A DNA stretch of 64,000 nt from Halomonas sp. CUBES01 (GCF_020991005.1 NZ_JAJLLW010000010.1:1-64000), one strand, 5' to 3'. Shown: positions 38,775 through 50,782, counted from the first letter of the stretch. The notes: generated by a model from the letters alone, not told the origin. Program-made: numbers and translations.

Positions 38775-40121
38775 GTGCACGCTCAACCGACCCATACTGC
38801 TGCCAACGTTGCTTCGCGTCGTGAAATCTTTGGCTGGGCGATGTTCGATTTCGCCAACCAGGCCTATACGCTGCTGATCATCACGGTGGTGTTCGGCGAG
38901 CTGTTCACCACCGTGATCGTCGGTGAGCGTGACGACAATTTCCGCCTTGCCAACCTGCTCTGGAGCCTGGCGCTGGCGATCAGCTATCTGCTGGTGGTGA
39001 TCACCGCACCGCTGTGCGGTGCCATCATGGACGAGCGGGCGGAAAAGAAACGGTTTCTGTTCGTCAGTTATCTCGCCACCGTCGCGTCCACGGCGATGCT
39101 GTACTTCGTGGCGCCAGGCTACGTAATGCTTGGGTTCATCCTCATTATCCTCTCGAATTATGCCTACTCCATGGGCGAGTCGTTCATTGCCGCTTTCCTG
39201 CCGGCACTGGGGCCACCCGAATCGCTGGGCAAGATATCCGGGTTCGGCTGGGCGCTGGGCTATATCGGGGGACTGTTTGCCGCCGGCTTCACGCTGGTGG
39301 TGCTGGGGGAGACCAGTGCCGAGAACTTCGAGCGCATCCGCTGGGTTGGCCCCTTTGCGGCGGGGTTTTTCCTGGTCGCGGCCCTTCCTACCTTTCTCTG
39401 GCTCAAGGAGCGCGGGACGCCCAGCCCCGATGGAGGCGCCTACTGGCAGACGGCGTGTCGGCGGGTGACCTCGACCCTTCAAGAACTCCGGCGCTTCAGG
39501 GACCTGACTGTGTTTCTGGTGTCGCTGTTGTTCTCCATGGCGGGCGTTTACATCATCATTGCCTTTGCGTTCATCTATGGCGCCCAAGTCATTGGCTGGG
39601 AGGCGGGTGTGCGCAATATCATGTTCATCATCGTGCAGATTACCGCCGCCGCCGGGGCACTGGGATTTGGCTGGTTACAGGATCGGCTGGGTGCAAAGCG
39701 CACCTACCAGATGACGCTGGCGCTGTGGATTTGCGCCATCGTGGCGATCTGGCTGACGCCCCAGGTAACCGACTGGGTGAACATGCTCACCGCTTGGCAG
39801 TGGCAGGCGCAGTATGTCTTCCTGGTGGTGGGCTGTCTGGCTGGGCTGAGCCTTGGCTCGAGCCAATCGGCCAGCCGAGCGCTGGTGGGGGTACTGTCGC
39901 CCACCACGAAATCAGCGGAGTTCTTTGGCTTCTGGGGATTGGCCAACAAGCTGGCCGGGGTTCTGGGTATCGTCCTGCTGGGTGGCCTGCAGACCATGGT
40001 CGGCCTGCAGGCGTCTATCCTGCTGTGTGCGGTATTGTTTGGCGTGGCGATGCTGATCTGTTTCCAGGTGAACGAAGCACGCGGTCGCCAGGCTGCGCTT
40101 GACTGGCAGCCGTCGCGCTAG
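38775..40121 (+). CDS. MFS transporter, UMF1 (Atg22-like) family
   Basis: This encodes 448 residues with about twelve membrane segments. The start EIFGWAMFDFANQAYTLLIITVVFGELF is the hallmark of the UMF1/Atg22-like group, and LGLSSQSASRALV-like text (SLGSSQSASRALVG) marks the later half. The substrate is unknown. The GTG at 38775 is used as start, with GAGAG upstream and a short N terminus. It is divergent from the binding-protein operon. Confidence 0.87.
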   Translation: MHAQPTHTAANVASRREIFGWAMFDFANQAYTLLIITVVFGELFTTVIVGERDDNFRLANLLWSLALAISYLLVVITAPLCGAIMDERAEKKRFLFVSYLATVASTAMLYFVAPGYVMLGFILIILSNYAYSMGESFIAAFLPALGPPESLGKISGFGWALGYIGGLFAAGFTLVVLGETSAENFERIRWVGPFAAGFFLVAALPTFLWLKERGTPSPDGGAYWQTACRRVTSTLQELRRFRDLTVFLVSLLFSMAGVYIIIAFAFIYGAQVIGWEAGVRNIMFIIVQITAAAGALGFGWLQDRLGAKRTYQMTLALWICAIVAIWLTPQVTDWVNMLTAWQWQAQYVFLVVGCLAGLSLGSSQSASRALVGVLSPTTKSAEFFGFWGLANKLAGVLGIVLLGGLQTMVGLQASILLCAVLFGVAMLICFQVNEARGRQAALDWQPSR

Positions 40122-40187
40122 CCGCTTGTGTCGCTAGTGGCAATATGCTTAGCTGACTTTACACAGATCCCAACACAAGGAGTTGAT

Positions 40188-40367
40188 ATGGGTATCGAAG
40201 TCGGTGGACTATTAGGGCTTATCTGGCTGGTGATCGTCGTCTGGGCCATCATCAAGGTGGCGAAGAGTTCAGCGGGCGGCTTGGCCAAGTTGCTGTGGAT
40301 CCTGGTGCTGCTGTTCTTTCCGCTGGTCGGGCTGATTATCTGGTTTTTATTGGGCCCCAAGGGTTAG
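40188..40367 (+). CDS. Small two-span PLDc_N-type membrane protein
   Basis: This encodes 59 residues with two hydrophobic segments; the ending LFFPLVGLIIWFLLGPKG is the PLDc_N motif (as in the N-terminal part of cardiolipin synthases). Its function is unknown, but similar small proteins are widespread. AAGGAG precedes the ATG at 40188 by seven bases. Followed by a bidirectional hairpin at 40394. Confidence 0.8.
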   Translation: MGIEVGGLLGLIWLVIVVWAIIKVAKSSAGGLAKLLWILVLLFFPLVGLIIWFLLGPKG

Positions 40368-40393
40368 CGCGATACAGCCGTACACGAGACATG

Positions 40394-40422
40394 AATAAGG
40401 CAGGCTCCGGGCCTGCCTTATT
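40394..40422. terminator. Bidirectional terminator
   Basis: A 12-bp stem AATAAGGCAGGC / GCCTGCCTTATT with a 5-base loop lies between two convergent small genes. Confidence 0.75.
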
Positions 40423-40445
40423 AGATGACGCGACGCCTTTCCTGA

Positions 40446-40577
40446 TCAGCTCTGTTCTTCACCGGGAGGCGCCTTGTAGTGCCCGGGGATCTTGAGTTTC
40501 TCCCCGTTCGGTAGGTCGCGCACCTGGGTGGGAACGTAAACACGTTTGATGACACTTTTGGGTTTGCCACTTCCCAT
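40446..40577 (-). CDS. Small basic conserved-type protein
   Basis: This encodes 43 residues, rich in Lys, Pro and Gly: MGSGKPKSVIKRVYVPTQ..., with LPNGEKLKIPGHYKAPPGE later. A strong AGGAGG ribosome site lies 9 bases upstream of the ATG at 40577. No membrane segment, signal peptide or known motif is seen. A bidirectional terminator follows its stop. Not recognised; coding is supported mainly by the ribosome site, terminator and non-random composition. Confidence 0.6.
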   Translation of the reverse strand: MGSGKPKSVIKRVYVPTQVRDLPNGEKLKIPGHYKAPPGEEQS

Positions 40578-40809
40578 GGCCTTGTCCTCCTGTCAGATTG
40601 TCGACAGTTTGCACTCTTACATTAGCGCTCGTCGTAGCAAGAATCAAGCCAGGCCTGAAGGGATATAATGAATAAGAAACGTGGAGATTGCATCACCCGG
40701 AAGGCGGTTGGGCACTTTTGAGGTATCCTGGCACCAATATAGATAGTCTGCTTTGCATGGGGGGAGGCAGGCGATAAGACACATAGATCACGTGGAGTTG
40801 ACAACTAGG

Positions 40810-41568
40810 ATGGTGGATCACTTAGAAGAACAGTTTCAGGCGCTTGGCAGTCAAGAAGCGCAGAAGCCTGACTACACTGATCAGGATCATGTGCTCATCA
40901 TAGAAGACGACCAGCGCCTGGCGGAGCTGACCCGTGACTACCTGGAGGCCAACGGCTTTCAGGTGACGTTGGAGGCCGACGGGGCAAAGGGGGTGGATCG
41001 CATCCTGACGCTGCAGCCGGATCTGGTGATTCTTGATTTAATGCTGCCCGGCGAAGACGGGCTGGCGATCTGTCGCCGCGTACGGCCCAATTTTGCGGGC
41101 CCGATCATGATGCTGACGGCGCGCACGGATGACCTGGATCAGGTGCTGGGGCTGGAAATGGGGGCCGATGACTACGTACCCAAGCCCGTCCAGCCACGCG
41201 TGCTGCTGGCGCGCATGCGCGCGCTGTTGCGGCGTGCCGACGGGCCGACCCCCGACGGCGAGATACGCCTGCGCTTCGAGAACCTCGAGATCGACAATGC
41301 CACCCGCGAGGCGTGGCTGTCCGGCGAGCGCATCGACCTGACCAGCGCCGAGTTCGACCTGCTCTGGCTGCTGGCCCGCAATGCTGGACGCGTGCTGACC
41401 CGGGAAGAAATCTTCAGCGACCTTCGGGGCATCAAGTACGACGGCCAGGATCGCTCGATCGACGTGCGCGTGTCGCGGATCCGTCCCAAGATCGGCGACG
41501 ATCCCAACCAGCCCCACCGTATCAAGACGGTACGCAGCAAGGGCTACCTGTTTGTAAAAGACAGCTGA
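40810..41568 (+). CDS. OmpR-family response regulator, RstA-like
   Basis: This encodes 252 residues. The receiver domain has the acidic pair IIEDD, the phospho-acceptor Asp in LVILDLMLPGEDG, and Lys in PKPVQP; the C-terminal winged-helix domain has LTSAEFDLLWLLARNAGRVLTREE and SIDVRVSRIRPKIGDDP. It pairs with the histidine kinase gene starting 20 bases downstream. RstAB-like identity fits the spacing and sequence style, but the signal is unknown. The start at 40810 has a weak ribosome site; upstream start codons in the same frame reach 40753. Confidence 0.9.
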   Translation: MVDHLEEQFQALGSQEAQKPDYTDQDHVLIIEDDQRLAELTRDYLEANGFQVTLEADGAKGVDRILTLQPDLVILDLMLPGEDGLAICRRVRPNFAGPIMMLTARTDDLDQVLGLEMGADDYVPKPVQPRVLLARMRALLRRADGPTPDGEIRLRFENLEIDNATREAWLSGERIDLTSAEFDLLWLLARNAGRVLTREEIFSDLRGIKYDGQDRSIDVRVSRIRPKIGDDPNQPHRIKTVRSKGYLFVKDS

Positions 41569-41588
41569 TCACACAGAAGGATAGCTTC

Positions 41589-43184
41589 ATGCGGCGGGTG
41601 CTCAGCCACGGCTCGTTCTTACGCTTTTATCTGCTGCTGGGAGCCGCGCTGCTGACGGTGTTTCTGATTGCCCTGGCAGGCCGTGCCTTTATCGAGCAGG
41701 TAAGCCGCGAAGACCGTCGCGAGGGGCTTGCGGCGCTGCCAATGTCGCTGATGACCCGGCAGCTGGTCGATATTCCCTCCCGCGAACGCCAGGCGCAGCT
41801 GTACGAGTGGTCCGAGCAGCTTGGCATGCAGCTCAGCCTGATGCCGGTGGAGGATGCGTCGCTGAGCTACTTCGAGCGCTCGCGCCTGGAACGCGGCAAC
41901 GTCCTGGTTGCGACCTCCCCCTGGCGATTAAAGCGCCTTATCCCTGGGCAATCCTGGCTTTTGCAGGCCGAATTCTCCACCTGGCGCGAGCAGCAATGGC
42001 ACGCCACCATGGCCATGCTGGGTGCCTGGCTGGCGACCTTTGACGCAAGCGAGCGGCTGGAGCGGCTGGGCGAGGTGCAGCCGGGAAGCTGGCCGCTGGC
42101 GCTGTTGGGCCGGCCGCCTGGGGAGCTGGGCGATGCCCAGCAGGCACATCTTGCTCGCGGCGAGGTAGTGACGCAGCTGCACGGCGAACAGCTCGATATT
42201 AGCTTCGTCTATCAGCTGCCGGACGGCTCCCAATGGCTGGAAGCTGGCCCCGCCACCCGGGGGGCCAACCTGCCCTTTAATCTTCAGCTACCACTGCTGA
42301 TGGCCTTGATGGTCGTTCTGGCGCTGATCATCTATCTGGTGATGCGCAGTATCGAATCGCGCATGGCCCGACTCGAGCTTGCCGCCACGCGCATCGCCAG
42401 CGGGCGGCTGGAAACGCGCGTCAAGGTCGAAAGCGGTGATTTCCTGGGGCGCCTGGGCATGGCGTTCAACGGCATGGCCAACCAGGTGCAGTCGCTGCTG
42501 CGCGGCCAGCAGGAAATGATCCGGGCCGTGTCCCACGAGCTACGCACGCCGGTGGCGCGTATTCGCTTTGCCGTGCAGATGGTTGAGGACATGACCGACC
42601 AGCCCGGAATAAGGCGTCAGCTGCAGGGTATCGATGGCGATATCGCCGAACTCGATGAGCTGGTCGACGAAATCCTCACCTACGCCCGTCTGGGGGGCGA
42701 GACGGTTCACGGCGCCGAAATGGACATGTCGCTGGTCGAATGCCGGGCGGTGGCCGAGCGGGTAATTGATGCGCTCTCGCCGCTCCACGAAGGCTTGGCG
42801 ATTACCCTGGCGCCGGGGCCGGACATCGAGCTGATGGCCGAGCCACGCTATTTGCAGCGCGCCCTGCAGAATCTGGTCAGCAATGCTTGCCGTTACGGCC
42901 AGTCCCGAGTGGTCATCGGGCTGTGGGATGAGCCTCACCTGGTGCGCATTGACGTGGAAGACGATGGGCCAGGGATTCCCGCCGATGACCGGGCCGACGT
43001 GTTCAAACCCTTTGCCCGACTGGACGACAGCCGGGCACGCAGCTCCGGTGGCTATGGGCTGGGGCTGTCCATTGTGCAGAAGATCATGGCCGGTCACGGC
43101 GGTAGCGTGACGGTGGACACCAGCCCCATGCTGGGTGGCGCGCGGTTTACGCTACTGATTCCGCGTCGCGAGTCGCCGGCTTGA
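41589..43184 (+). CDS. Sensor histidine kinase, RstB-like
   Basis: This encodes 531 residues. A membrane helix (about 11-28), a periplasmic domain of about 210 residues, a second helix near 240-260, a HAMP linker, the HisKA motif AVSHELRTPVARIRF with the phospho-His, and an ATPase domain with N box NLVSNACRYG, G1 DDGPGIP and G2 GGYGLGLSIV. It phosphorylates the regulator encoded just upstream. AAGGA precedes the ATG. Its last 38 bases overlap the end of metR on the opposite strand. Confidence 0.92.
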   Translation: MRRVLSHGSFLRFYLLLGAALLTVFLIALAGRAFIEQVSREDRREGLAALPMSLMTRQLVDIPSRERQAQLYEWSEQLGMQLSLMPVEDASLSYFERSRLERGNVLVATSPWRLKRLIPGQSWLLQAEFSTWREQQWHATMAMLGAWLATFDASERLERLGEVQPGSWPLALLGRPPGELGDAQQAHLARGEVVTQLHGEQLDISFVYQLPDGSQWLEAGPATRGANLPFNLQLPLLMALMVVLALIIYLVMRSIESRMARLELAATRIASGRLETRVKVESGDFLGRLGMAFNGMANQVQSLLRGQQEMIRAVSHELRTPVARIRFAVQMVEDMTDQPGIRRQLQGIDGDIAELDELVDEILTYARLGGETVHGAEMDMSLVECRAVAERVIDALSPLHEGLAITLAPGPDIELMAEPRYLQRALQNLVSNACRYGQSRVVIGLWDEPHLVRIDVEDDGPGIPADDRADVFKPFARLDDSRARSSGGYGLGLSIVQKIMAGHGGSVTVDTSPMLGGARFTLLIPRRESPA

Positions 43185-44085
43185 TACCGCTCAACACGGC
43201 AAACGAGGTTTCTTTTGCCGTGCGCAGAAAGTCCTGCATCCACGGCGCCTCCAGCGTTTCCTCCCGTACGGCCGCGTAAAGCGTGCTCCATACCCCCTGT
43301 TCCCCGAGCTTGACCGCGCTGACGTAGTCGCGCTCCAGGTATTCGGTCAATGCCCAGTTGGGCAGCGCGCAGACACCACGCCCGCTGGCGACCAGCTGCA
43401 TCATCATGATCGTCAGCTCGGCCGTGCGAATTTCCCGCGGGCGCACCTCGGCGGGGGTCAAGAACTGGCTAAATACGTCCAGCCGGGATTGCTCGACCGG
43501 GTAGGTGATCAGGGTTTCATCGGCCAGCGCCTCAGGCGTGACGAAGCTGTGCGCGGCAAAGGGATGCTGGCGGGCAACCGCCAGCAAGCCCTCGTAGCGG
43601 AACAGGGGAGCGTAGTGAACGCCGTCCAGGGGTTGCGGGTCGGCGGTGATGACCAGGTCGAGCTGTTCGCGTGCCAGCGCAGGGAGCGGGTCGAAATGGT
43701 GGCCGCTGGGGATGTCGATTTCCACTTCGGGCCAATGGTCACGAAAGTAATCCACTGTGGGCATCAGCCACTGAAAACAGCTGTGGCACTCGATGGCCAT
43801 GTGCAGCCGGCCAAGTTCCGTCCCCGCCATGCGCGCCAGGTCGCGCTCGGCCTTGCGCACCTCGGGCAGAATCTGGTCGGCGAGTGCCAGCAACCTTAGC
43901 CCGGCGCGGGTAAATTCAACCGGACGGGTCTTGCGCACAAACAGCGGGCTGTCCGCACGGCTTTCGAGGTCTTTGAGCTGATGCGACAGGGCCGACTGGG
44001 TGAGGTGGACCCGCTCAGCGGCCTCAACCAGCGAGCCGGTCTCACGTAGCGCGAGCAGGGTACGCAAATGGCGTAATTCAATCAT
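43147..44085 (-). CDS. metR: LysR-family regulator of methionine biosynthesis
   Basis: This encodes 312 residues, the usual MetR length. The winged helix-turn-helix lies in the first 60 residues (LRHLRTLLALRETGSLVEAAERVHLTQSALSHQLKDLE), followed by a LysR effector domain that would sense homocysteine. It is divergent from metE with an in-between MetR-like palindrome next to its start, as in enterobacteria. The 3' end overlaps the convergent sensor kinase gene by 38 bases. Confidence 0.92.
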   Translation of the reverse strand: MIELRHLRTLLALRETGSLVEAAERVHLTQSALSHQLKDLESRADSPLFVRKTRPVEFTRAGLRLLALADQILPEVRKAERDLARMAGTELGRLHMAIECHSCFQWLMPTVDYFRDHWPEVEIDIPSGHHFDPLPALAREQLDLVITADPQPLDGVHYAPLFRYEGLLAVARQHPFAAHSFVTPEALADETLITYPVEQSRLDVFSQFLTPAEVRPREIRTAELTIMMMQLVASGRGVCALPNWALTEYLERDYVSAVKLGEQGVWSTLYAAVREETLEAPWMQDFLRTAKETSFAVLSGIKPATRDAESVA

Positions 44086-44087
44086 GG

Positions 44088-44100
44088 TGAAAAATTTTCA
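44088..44100. promoter_or_regulatory. Candidate MetR operator
   Basis: TGAAAAATTTTCA is a near-perfect palindrome fitting the MetR pattern TGAA-N5-TTCA. It begins three bases upstream of the metR ATG and lies about 85 bases before metE, so it could mediate metR autoregulation and metE activation. Confidence 0.65.
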
Positions 44101-44184
44101 TGGTAGGTATTAGAAACTTTAGTTTGATTCACCTATCGGGGGTGCCCAGACTATACGAAATCATTCACGTTGCAAGGTTTCATC

Positions 44185-46482
44185 ATGACAGTTTCTCATA
44201 TTCTCGGCTATCCCCGTATCGGTGCCCAGCGTGAGCTTAAAAAAGCCACCGAGGCCTACTGGCAAGGCGACTGCTCTCGCCAGGCCCTCGAAGCAACCGG
44301 CCGCGAGCTGCGGCTACGCCACTGGCGAGACCAGCAGGCTGCCGGGCTTGACCTGGTCAGCGTCGGCGATTTCGCGTTTTATGACCAGGTGCTGAATGTC
44401 TCCGTGCTGCTGGGCGCGGTGCCCGAGCGCTTCAATGCGGGACGCGAAGTGGCAGCAGGCGAGGTCGAGCTGGATACCGCCTTTCGCATGGCACGCGGGC
44501 GGGCCCCCAGCGGTGAGCCTGCTCCCGCCTGCGCAATGACCAAGTACTTCGATACCAACTACCACTATCTGGTCCCCGAGCTACACGCTGGGCAGCGCTT
44601 CACGCTGGCCTCCAATCGGCTCTTCGACGAAGTCGATGAAGCCCTTGGCGCCGGGTTTACCCCCAAGGTCACCCTCACCGGGCCGCTGACCTGGCTGTGG
44701 CTGGGCAAATCCAAAGGCAGTGAATTTGACCGGTTGACGCTGCTCGACAGCCTCTTGGACGTCTACAGCGAGGTGCTGGCACGACTTGCCACCCAGGGCG
44801 TCGAGTGGGTGCAACTGGATGAGCCGGCGCTGGTGCAGGATCTGCCCCCGGCCTGGCATCAGGCCTTTGAACGCGCTTACCATCGGCTGCAGGCTGCGCC
44901 TTTGAAGCTGATGGTGGCCAGCTACTTTGGCGGCCTGGGCGATAACCTGTCGCTGGCCACCCGGTTGCCGGTGGCGGGACTGCACATTGATGCGGTGCGC
45001 GCGCCGCAGCAGGTCGACCAGGTGATCGACCGCCTGGGGCCCCATCAGGTGCTGTCGGTGGGCATTATCGACGGCCGCAATATCTGGCGCGCCGATCTGG
45101 CGGCGCTGCGTGAACGTCTGCGTCCGCTCAAGGTGCGTCTGGGGAAGCGGCTCTGGCTTGCACCCAGCTGTTCGCTGCTGCATGTGCCGGTGGATCTGGA
45201 TCAGGAAAGCGAACTCGATGCATCGCTGGTCGGCTGGCTGGCCTTTGCCCGCCAAAAACTTGATGAGGTGGTCACCCTGGCCCGCCTGATCGATCAGCGC
45301 GCGACCGTTCAGGACGAGCAGCGCCTGGCGGCGGCCACCCAGGCGCTGGATGCCCGGCGTGATTCGACGCGCATCCACCAGCCGGCGGTGAGCCGGCGAG
45401 TGGCAGCGGTGACGCCGTGCGATAGTCAACGTCGCTGTGTTTATGCCGAGCGAGCAGTGGCCCAGCGCCGGGCGCTGGCGCTGCCGCTGTTTCCGACCAC
45501 GACCATTGGCTCGTTCCCGCAGACCCAGGATATTCGTGCGGCGCGGCGGGCATTCAAGGCCGGCACCCTGAGCCAGGCCGACTATGACGCGCAGATGCGT
45601 GCCGAGATTGCCTATGCCGTCGAGCGTCAGGCGTCTCTGGGGCTCGACGTGCTGGTACACGGCGAGGCCGAGCGTAACGACATGGTGGAATACTTCGGCG
45701 AACAGCTGGACGGCTTTGCCTTTACCCGCTTTGGCTGGGTGCAGAGCTACGGCTCCCGGTGCGTCAAACCGCCGATCATCTTTGGCGATGTGACGCGCCC
45801 GGCGGCCATGACCGTTCGCTGGAGCGAGTATGCGCAAACGCTCACCGATAAACCCATGAAGGGCATGCTGACTGGCCCGGTGACCATCCTGCAGTGGTCG
45901 TTTGTACGCGATGACCAGCCGCGTGAGACCACCTGCCGGCAGATCGCCCTGGCGCTGCGCGACGAAGTTGCCGACCTGGAGCGCGCGGGTATCCGGATCA
46001 TTCAGATCGACGAGCCCGCGTTGCGCGAAGGGCTGCCGCTGCGTCAGAGCGAGTGGCAGGAGTATCTGAACTGGGCGGTGGAATGCTTCCGGCTAAGCGC
46101 GGCGGGGGTCGACAATACCACCCAGATCCACACGCATATGTGCTATTCGGCATTCAACGATATCATCGGCGCGATCGCGGCGCTGGACGCCGACGTTATC
46201 ACCATCGAAACATCGCGCTCGGACATGGCGCTGCTGGACGTTTTCCAGGACTTTGCCTATCCCAACGATATTGGCCCCGGCGTATACGACATCCACACGC
46301 CTAATATCCCCGATGTGAAATCGATGGTGGCGCTGATGGAAAAAGCGCTGGACAAACTTCCCGCCGAGCGGCTGTGGGTCAACCCGGACTGCGGCTTGAA
46401 AACCCGTGGCTGGGCGGAGGTGGAGCCGGCGCTGGCCAATATGGTCGAGGCGGCCAGGCAACTGCGCGCGCGTTACGCCTGA
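44185..46482 (+). CDS. metE: Cobalamin-independent methionine synthase
   Basis: This encodes 765 residues, standard for MetE. Motifs: [20 protein letters not shown] at the start; [15 protein letters not shown] in the C-terminal barrel; a zinc site of His and Cys in [14 protein letters not shown] and the final Cys in [13 protein letters not shown]. It transfers a methyl group from 5-methyltetrahydropteroyl-glutamate to homocysteine without B12. The ATG at 44185 is used, with AAGGT upstream; frame start codons extend to 44170. Divergent from metR. Confidence 0.96.
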   Translation: MTVSHILGYPRIGAQRELKKATEAYWQGDCSRQALEATGRELRLRHWRDQQAAGLDLVSVGDFAFYDQVLNVSVLLGAVPERFNAGREVAAGEVELDTAFRMARGRAPSGEPAPACAMTKYFDTNYHYLVPELHAGQRFTLASNRLFDEVDEALGAGFTPKVTLTGPLTWLWLGKSKGSEFDRLTLLDSLLDVYSEVLARLATQGVEWVQLDEPALVQDLPPAWHQAFERAYHRLQAAPLKLMVASYFGGLGDNLSLATRLPVAGLHIDAVRAPQQVDQVIDRLGPHQVLSVGIIDGRNIWRADLAALRERLRPLKVRLGKRLWLAPSCSLLHVPVDLDQESELDASLVGWLAFARQKLDEVVTLARLIDQRATVQDEQRLAAATQALDARRDSTRIHQPAVSRRVAAVTPCDSQRRCVYAERAVAQRRALALPLFPTTTIGSFPQTQDIRAARRAFKAGTLSQADYDAQMRAEIAYAVERQASLGLDVLVHGEAERNDMVEYFGEQLDGFAFTRFGWVQSYGSRCVKPPIIFGDVTRPAAMTVRWSEYAQTLTDKPMKGMLTGPVTILQWSFVRDDQPRETTCRQIALALRDEVADLERAGIRIIQIDEPALREGLPLRQSEWQEYLNWAVECFRLSAAGVDNTTQIHTHMCYSAFNDIIGAIAALDADVITIETSRSDMALLDVFQDFAYPNDIGPGVYDIHTPNIPDVKSMVALMEKALDKLPAERLWVNPDCGLKTRGWAEVEPALANMVEAARQLRARYA

Positions 46483-46514
46483 GCATAGGCTGCGCGCCTC
46501 AGTGACGCTAACCC

Positions 46515-46535
46515 CCCCCGGCTCGCGGCCGGGGG
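46515..46535. terminator. GC-rich hairpin after metE
   Basis: The arms CCCCCGGC and GCCGGGGG with a 5-base loop lie between the convergent metE and ppk1 genes. No T tract follows on either side, so its terminator role is uncertain. Confidence 0.5.
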
Positions 46536-46553
46536 CATGCTACGGGGGATGCG

Positions 46554-48746
46554 TCAGCTCTTGGTGGCGTAGGCGTAGAGCAGTGTCTCCTGGGCGCTGA
46601 TGGCATCACTGCCGCCGGGATTCTGAAGATGATAGCTGCCATCACTCTGCAGCATCCAGCTTTGGCAGTTATCCACCAGGTAGGTTTCCAAGTCCTTGCG
46701 CACCCGGGTGGCGAGCTTTTTATCCAGCAGGGGAAAGCAGGTTTCCACGCGGTGAAACATGTTGCGTGACATGAGGTCGGCGCTGGAGCACCAGATTTCC
46801 GGCTTGCCGTCGTTATGGAAATGGAACACCCGGGTGTGCTCCAGAAAACGTCCGATGATCGAGCGGACGCGAATGTTGTCCGACACCCCCCGCACGCCGG
46901 GTTTCAGGCAGCACATGCCGCGAATGATCAGGTCGCACTCCACGCCCGCCTGGGAAGCCCGATACAGTGCCTTGATGAGCTGCGGCTCGGTAAGCGAGTT
47001 GCACTTGATGATGATATGGGCGCGTTTGCCCTTGCGCGCCACCTGGGCTTCACGGTCGATCATGGCCATGAGCTGATCGTGCAGCGTGAACGGCGCGTGG
47101 AGCAGCGTGTCGATCTTGAGCGCGCGACCCATCCCCGACAGCTGCTGAAACACCCGGTGAACGTCGGCGCACAGCGCCTTGTTGGCGGTCAGCAGGCTGT
47201 AGTCGGTGTACAGTTTGGCGGTCTTGGAATGATAGTTACCCGTGCCCAGATGCGCGTAGTGGCGCAGTCCGCCGCGCTCGCGGCGTACAATATGCAACAG
47301 CTTGGCGTGGGTCTTGTAGGCCATGATGCCGTAGATCACGATGGCACCGGCTTCCTGCAGGCGCGACGCCAGCTGCAGATTGTCGGCTTCGTCAAAGCGC
47401 GCCCGCAGCTCGATCACCACGGTCACTTCCTTGCCCTGGCTGGCGGCATCGACCAGCGCGCTGACGATGGGCGAGTCGGCGCCGGTGCGGTAGAGCGTCT
47501 GCTTGACCGCCAGCACGTCCGGGTCGCGCGCGGCCTCGCTGAGCAGATCCTCGATGGGCGAAAACGACTGAAAGGGATGGTGCAGCAGCAAGTCCTGCTT
47601 GGCGATGGCGTCAAACAGGCTGCCACTTTTCAGCGCCTTGGGCACGCCGGGCGAGTAGGGTCTGTAGAGCAGCTCGGGGCGGTCAACGTCGTCCAGCACT
47701 GCCATCATCCGGGTCAGGTTGACCGGGCCGCGCACGCGGTACAGGTCGTCGTTTTCCAAGCTAAACTGGCGCAGCAGGAAATTGGTCAGATCCTCCGGAC
47801 AGTTATCGGCGACTTCCAGTCGCACGCCGCTGCCGTAGCGGCGGGCCAAAAGCTCACCGCGCAGCGCCGAGGCCAGGTCGGAGACCTCGTCCGGGTCGAC
47901 GCTCATGTCGGCATTGCGCGTCAGCCGGAACTGGTAACAGCCGCGCACCTTCATGCCCGGAAACAGCTCCTCGGCATGGGCATGAATCATCGAAGACAGG
48001 AACACGTACTCGGTGAAGCCTTCGGTGCACAGGTGCTTGGGCAGCGCCATCAGGCGCGGCAGCGAGCGGGGGGCAGGCAGGATCGCCATGCCCCCGGCGC
48101 GCCCGAAGGCGTCCTTGCCTTCCAGCTCGACGATGAAGTTGAGGCTCTTGTTGACCAGGCGCGGAAAAGGATGCGAAGGATCCAGGCCGATGGGGCTGAT
48201 CACCGGCATGATGTCGTTGTTGAACAGCTCCTGAACCCAGTCCTTTTGCGCCTTGGTCCACTGATCGCGGCGGCGAAACCGCAGCCCCTGGGCCTCCAGG
48301 GCGGGCAGCAAGGTATCGTTGAGGATGTCGTACTGCCGGGCGATTTGCGCATGGGCGATCTGGGATATCTCGGCAAGCACCGCCCTGGGGAGCCGGCCGT
48401 CGGCACCCGTCGAGTCGTCGCCCAGGGCGATCTGGTGCTTGAGCCCGGCGACGCGAATCTCGAAGAATTCATCCATGTTGGATGAGAAAATAAGCAAGAA
48501 CATCAACCGGTTGAGCAGCGGATGGGCATCGTCCAGCGCCTGTTCCAGGACGCGGATATTAAACTGCAGGTGGGACAGCTCACGGTTGAAGTAAAGCTGC
48601 GGGTCGTCCAGGTCGGTTTCCGGCAACGCTTCCCGCGCTTGCACGCCCGTGGGCGTGCGATTGACGCGCAGCGGCGGCGTTTCGCTGTCGCCGCTACCCG
48701 GCTCAGTGAGCGGGTTGGGCGAATGATCAGTGGCCTGGTCGTCCAT
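46554..48746 (-). CDS. ppk1: Polyphosphate kinase 1
   Basis: This encodes 730 residues. Conserved segments include YFNRELSHLQFNIRVLEQA near the start, LLHHPFQSFSPIEDLL, and in the catalytic domains IMAYKTHAKLLHIVRRE with the phospho-His, and STKTAKLYTDYSLL-like text. It makes inorganic polyphosphate from ATP at the membrane for stress survival. The N terminus has a short low-complexity stretch before the core (about residues 1-45). The length is typical. GGAGGC precedes the ATG at 48746. Confidence 0.95.
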   Translation of the reverse strand: MDDQATDHSPNPLTEPGSGDSETPPLRVNRTPTGVQAREALPETDLDDPQLYFNRELSHLQFNIRVLEQALDDAHPLLNRLMFLLIFSSNMDEFFEIRVAGLKHQIALGDDSTGADGRLPRAVLAEISQIAHAQIARQYDILNDTLLPALEAQGLRFRRRDQWTKAQKDWVQELFNNDIMPVISPIGLDPSHPFPRLVNKSLNFIVELEGKDAFGRAGGMAILPAPRSLPRLMALPKHLCTEGFTEYVFLSSMIHAHAEELFPGMKVRGCYQFRLTRNADMSVDPDEVSDLASALRGELLARRYGSGVRLEVADNCPEDLTNFLLRQFSLENDDLYRVRGPVNLTRMMAVLDDVDRPELLYRPYSPGVPKALKSGSLFDAIAKQDLLLHHPFQSFSPIEDLLSEAARDPDVLAVKQTLYRTGADSPIVSALVDAASQGKEVTVVIELRARFDEADNLQLASRLQEAGAIVIYGIMAYKTHAKLLHIVRRERGGLRHYAHLGTGNYHSKTAKLYTDYSLLTANKALCADVHRVFQQLSGMGRALKIDTLLHAPFTLHDQLMAMIDREAQVARKGKRAHIIIKCNSLTEPQLIKALYRASQAGVECDLIIRGMCCLKPGVRGVSDNIRVRSIIGRFLEHTRVFHFHNDGKPEIWCSSADLMSRNMFHRVETCFPLLDKKLATRVRKDLETYLVDNCQSWMLQSDGSYHLQNPGGSDAISAQETLLYAYATKS

Positions 48747-48869
48747 CGTGGCTGCCTCCGGCGTTAGTCGTCTCCGAGCATATCACTGGCTGATATGCCG
48801 CTTGTAACACAGTATGCCGGTAGAAGATGACAAAGACGTGTCACGCTATTGTCATCCAGACCGTCGAGG

Positions 48870-50703
<1,834 letters not shown>

Positions 50704-50728
50704 CCCGCTAGGTGACCCTCCCTGCATC

Positions 50729-50760
50729 AAAAAGCCGCTGTCCAGGACAGCGGCTTTTTT
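50729..50760. terminator. Bidirectional terminator between elbB and tatC
   Basis: The arms AAAAGCCGCTGTC and GACAGCGGCTTTT with a 3-base loop and T runs on both strands lie between convergent genes. Confidence 0.85.
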
Positions 50761-50782
50761 GCACCGCGAATTTACGACGCTT

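Noticed and set aside
44581..45837. A 418-codon open frame antisense to metE
   Set aside because: It is a shadow of metE with no recognisable family features and an unnatural residue mix (His, Gln and Arg rich).
46815..48485. A 556-codon open frame antisense to ppk1
   Set aside because: It lies wholly inside ppk1, whose motifs are intact; long antisense frames are common in GC-rich genes and the sequence shows no domain.
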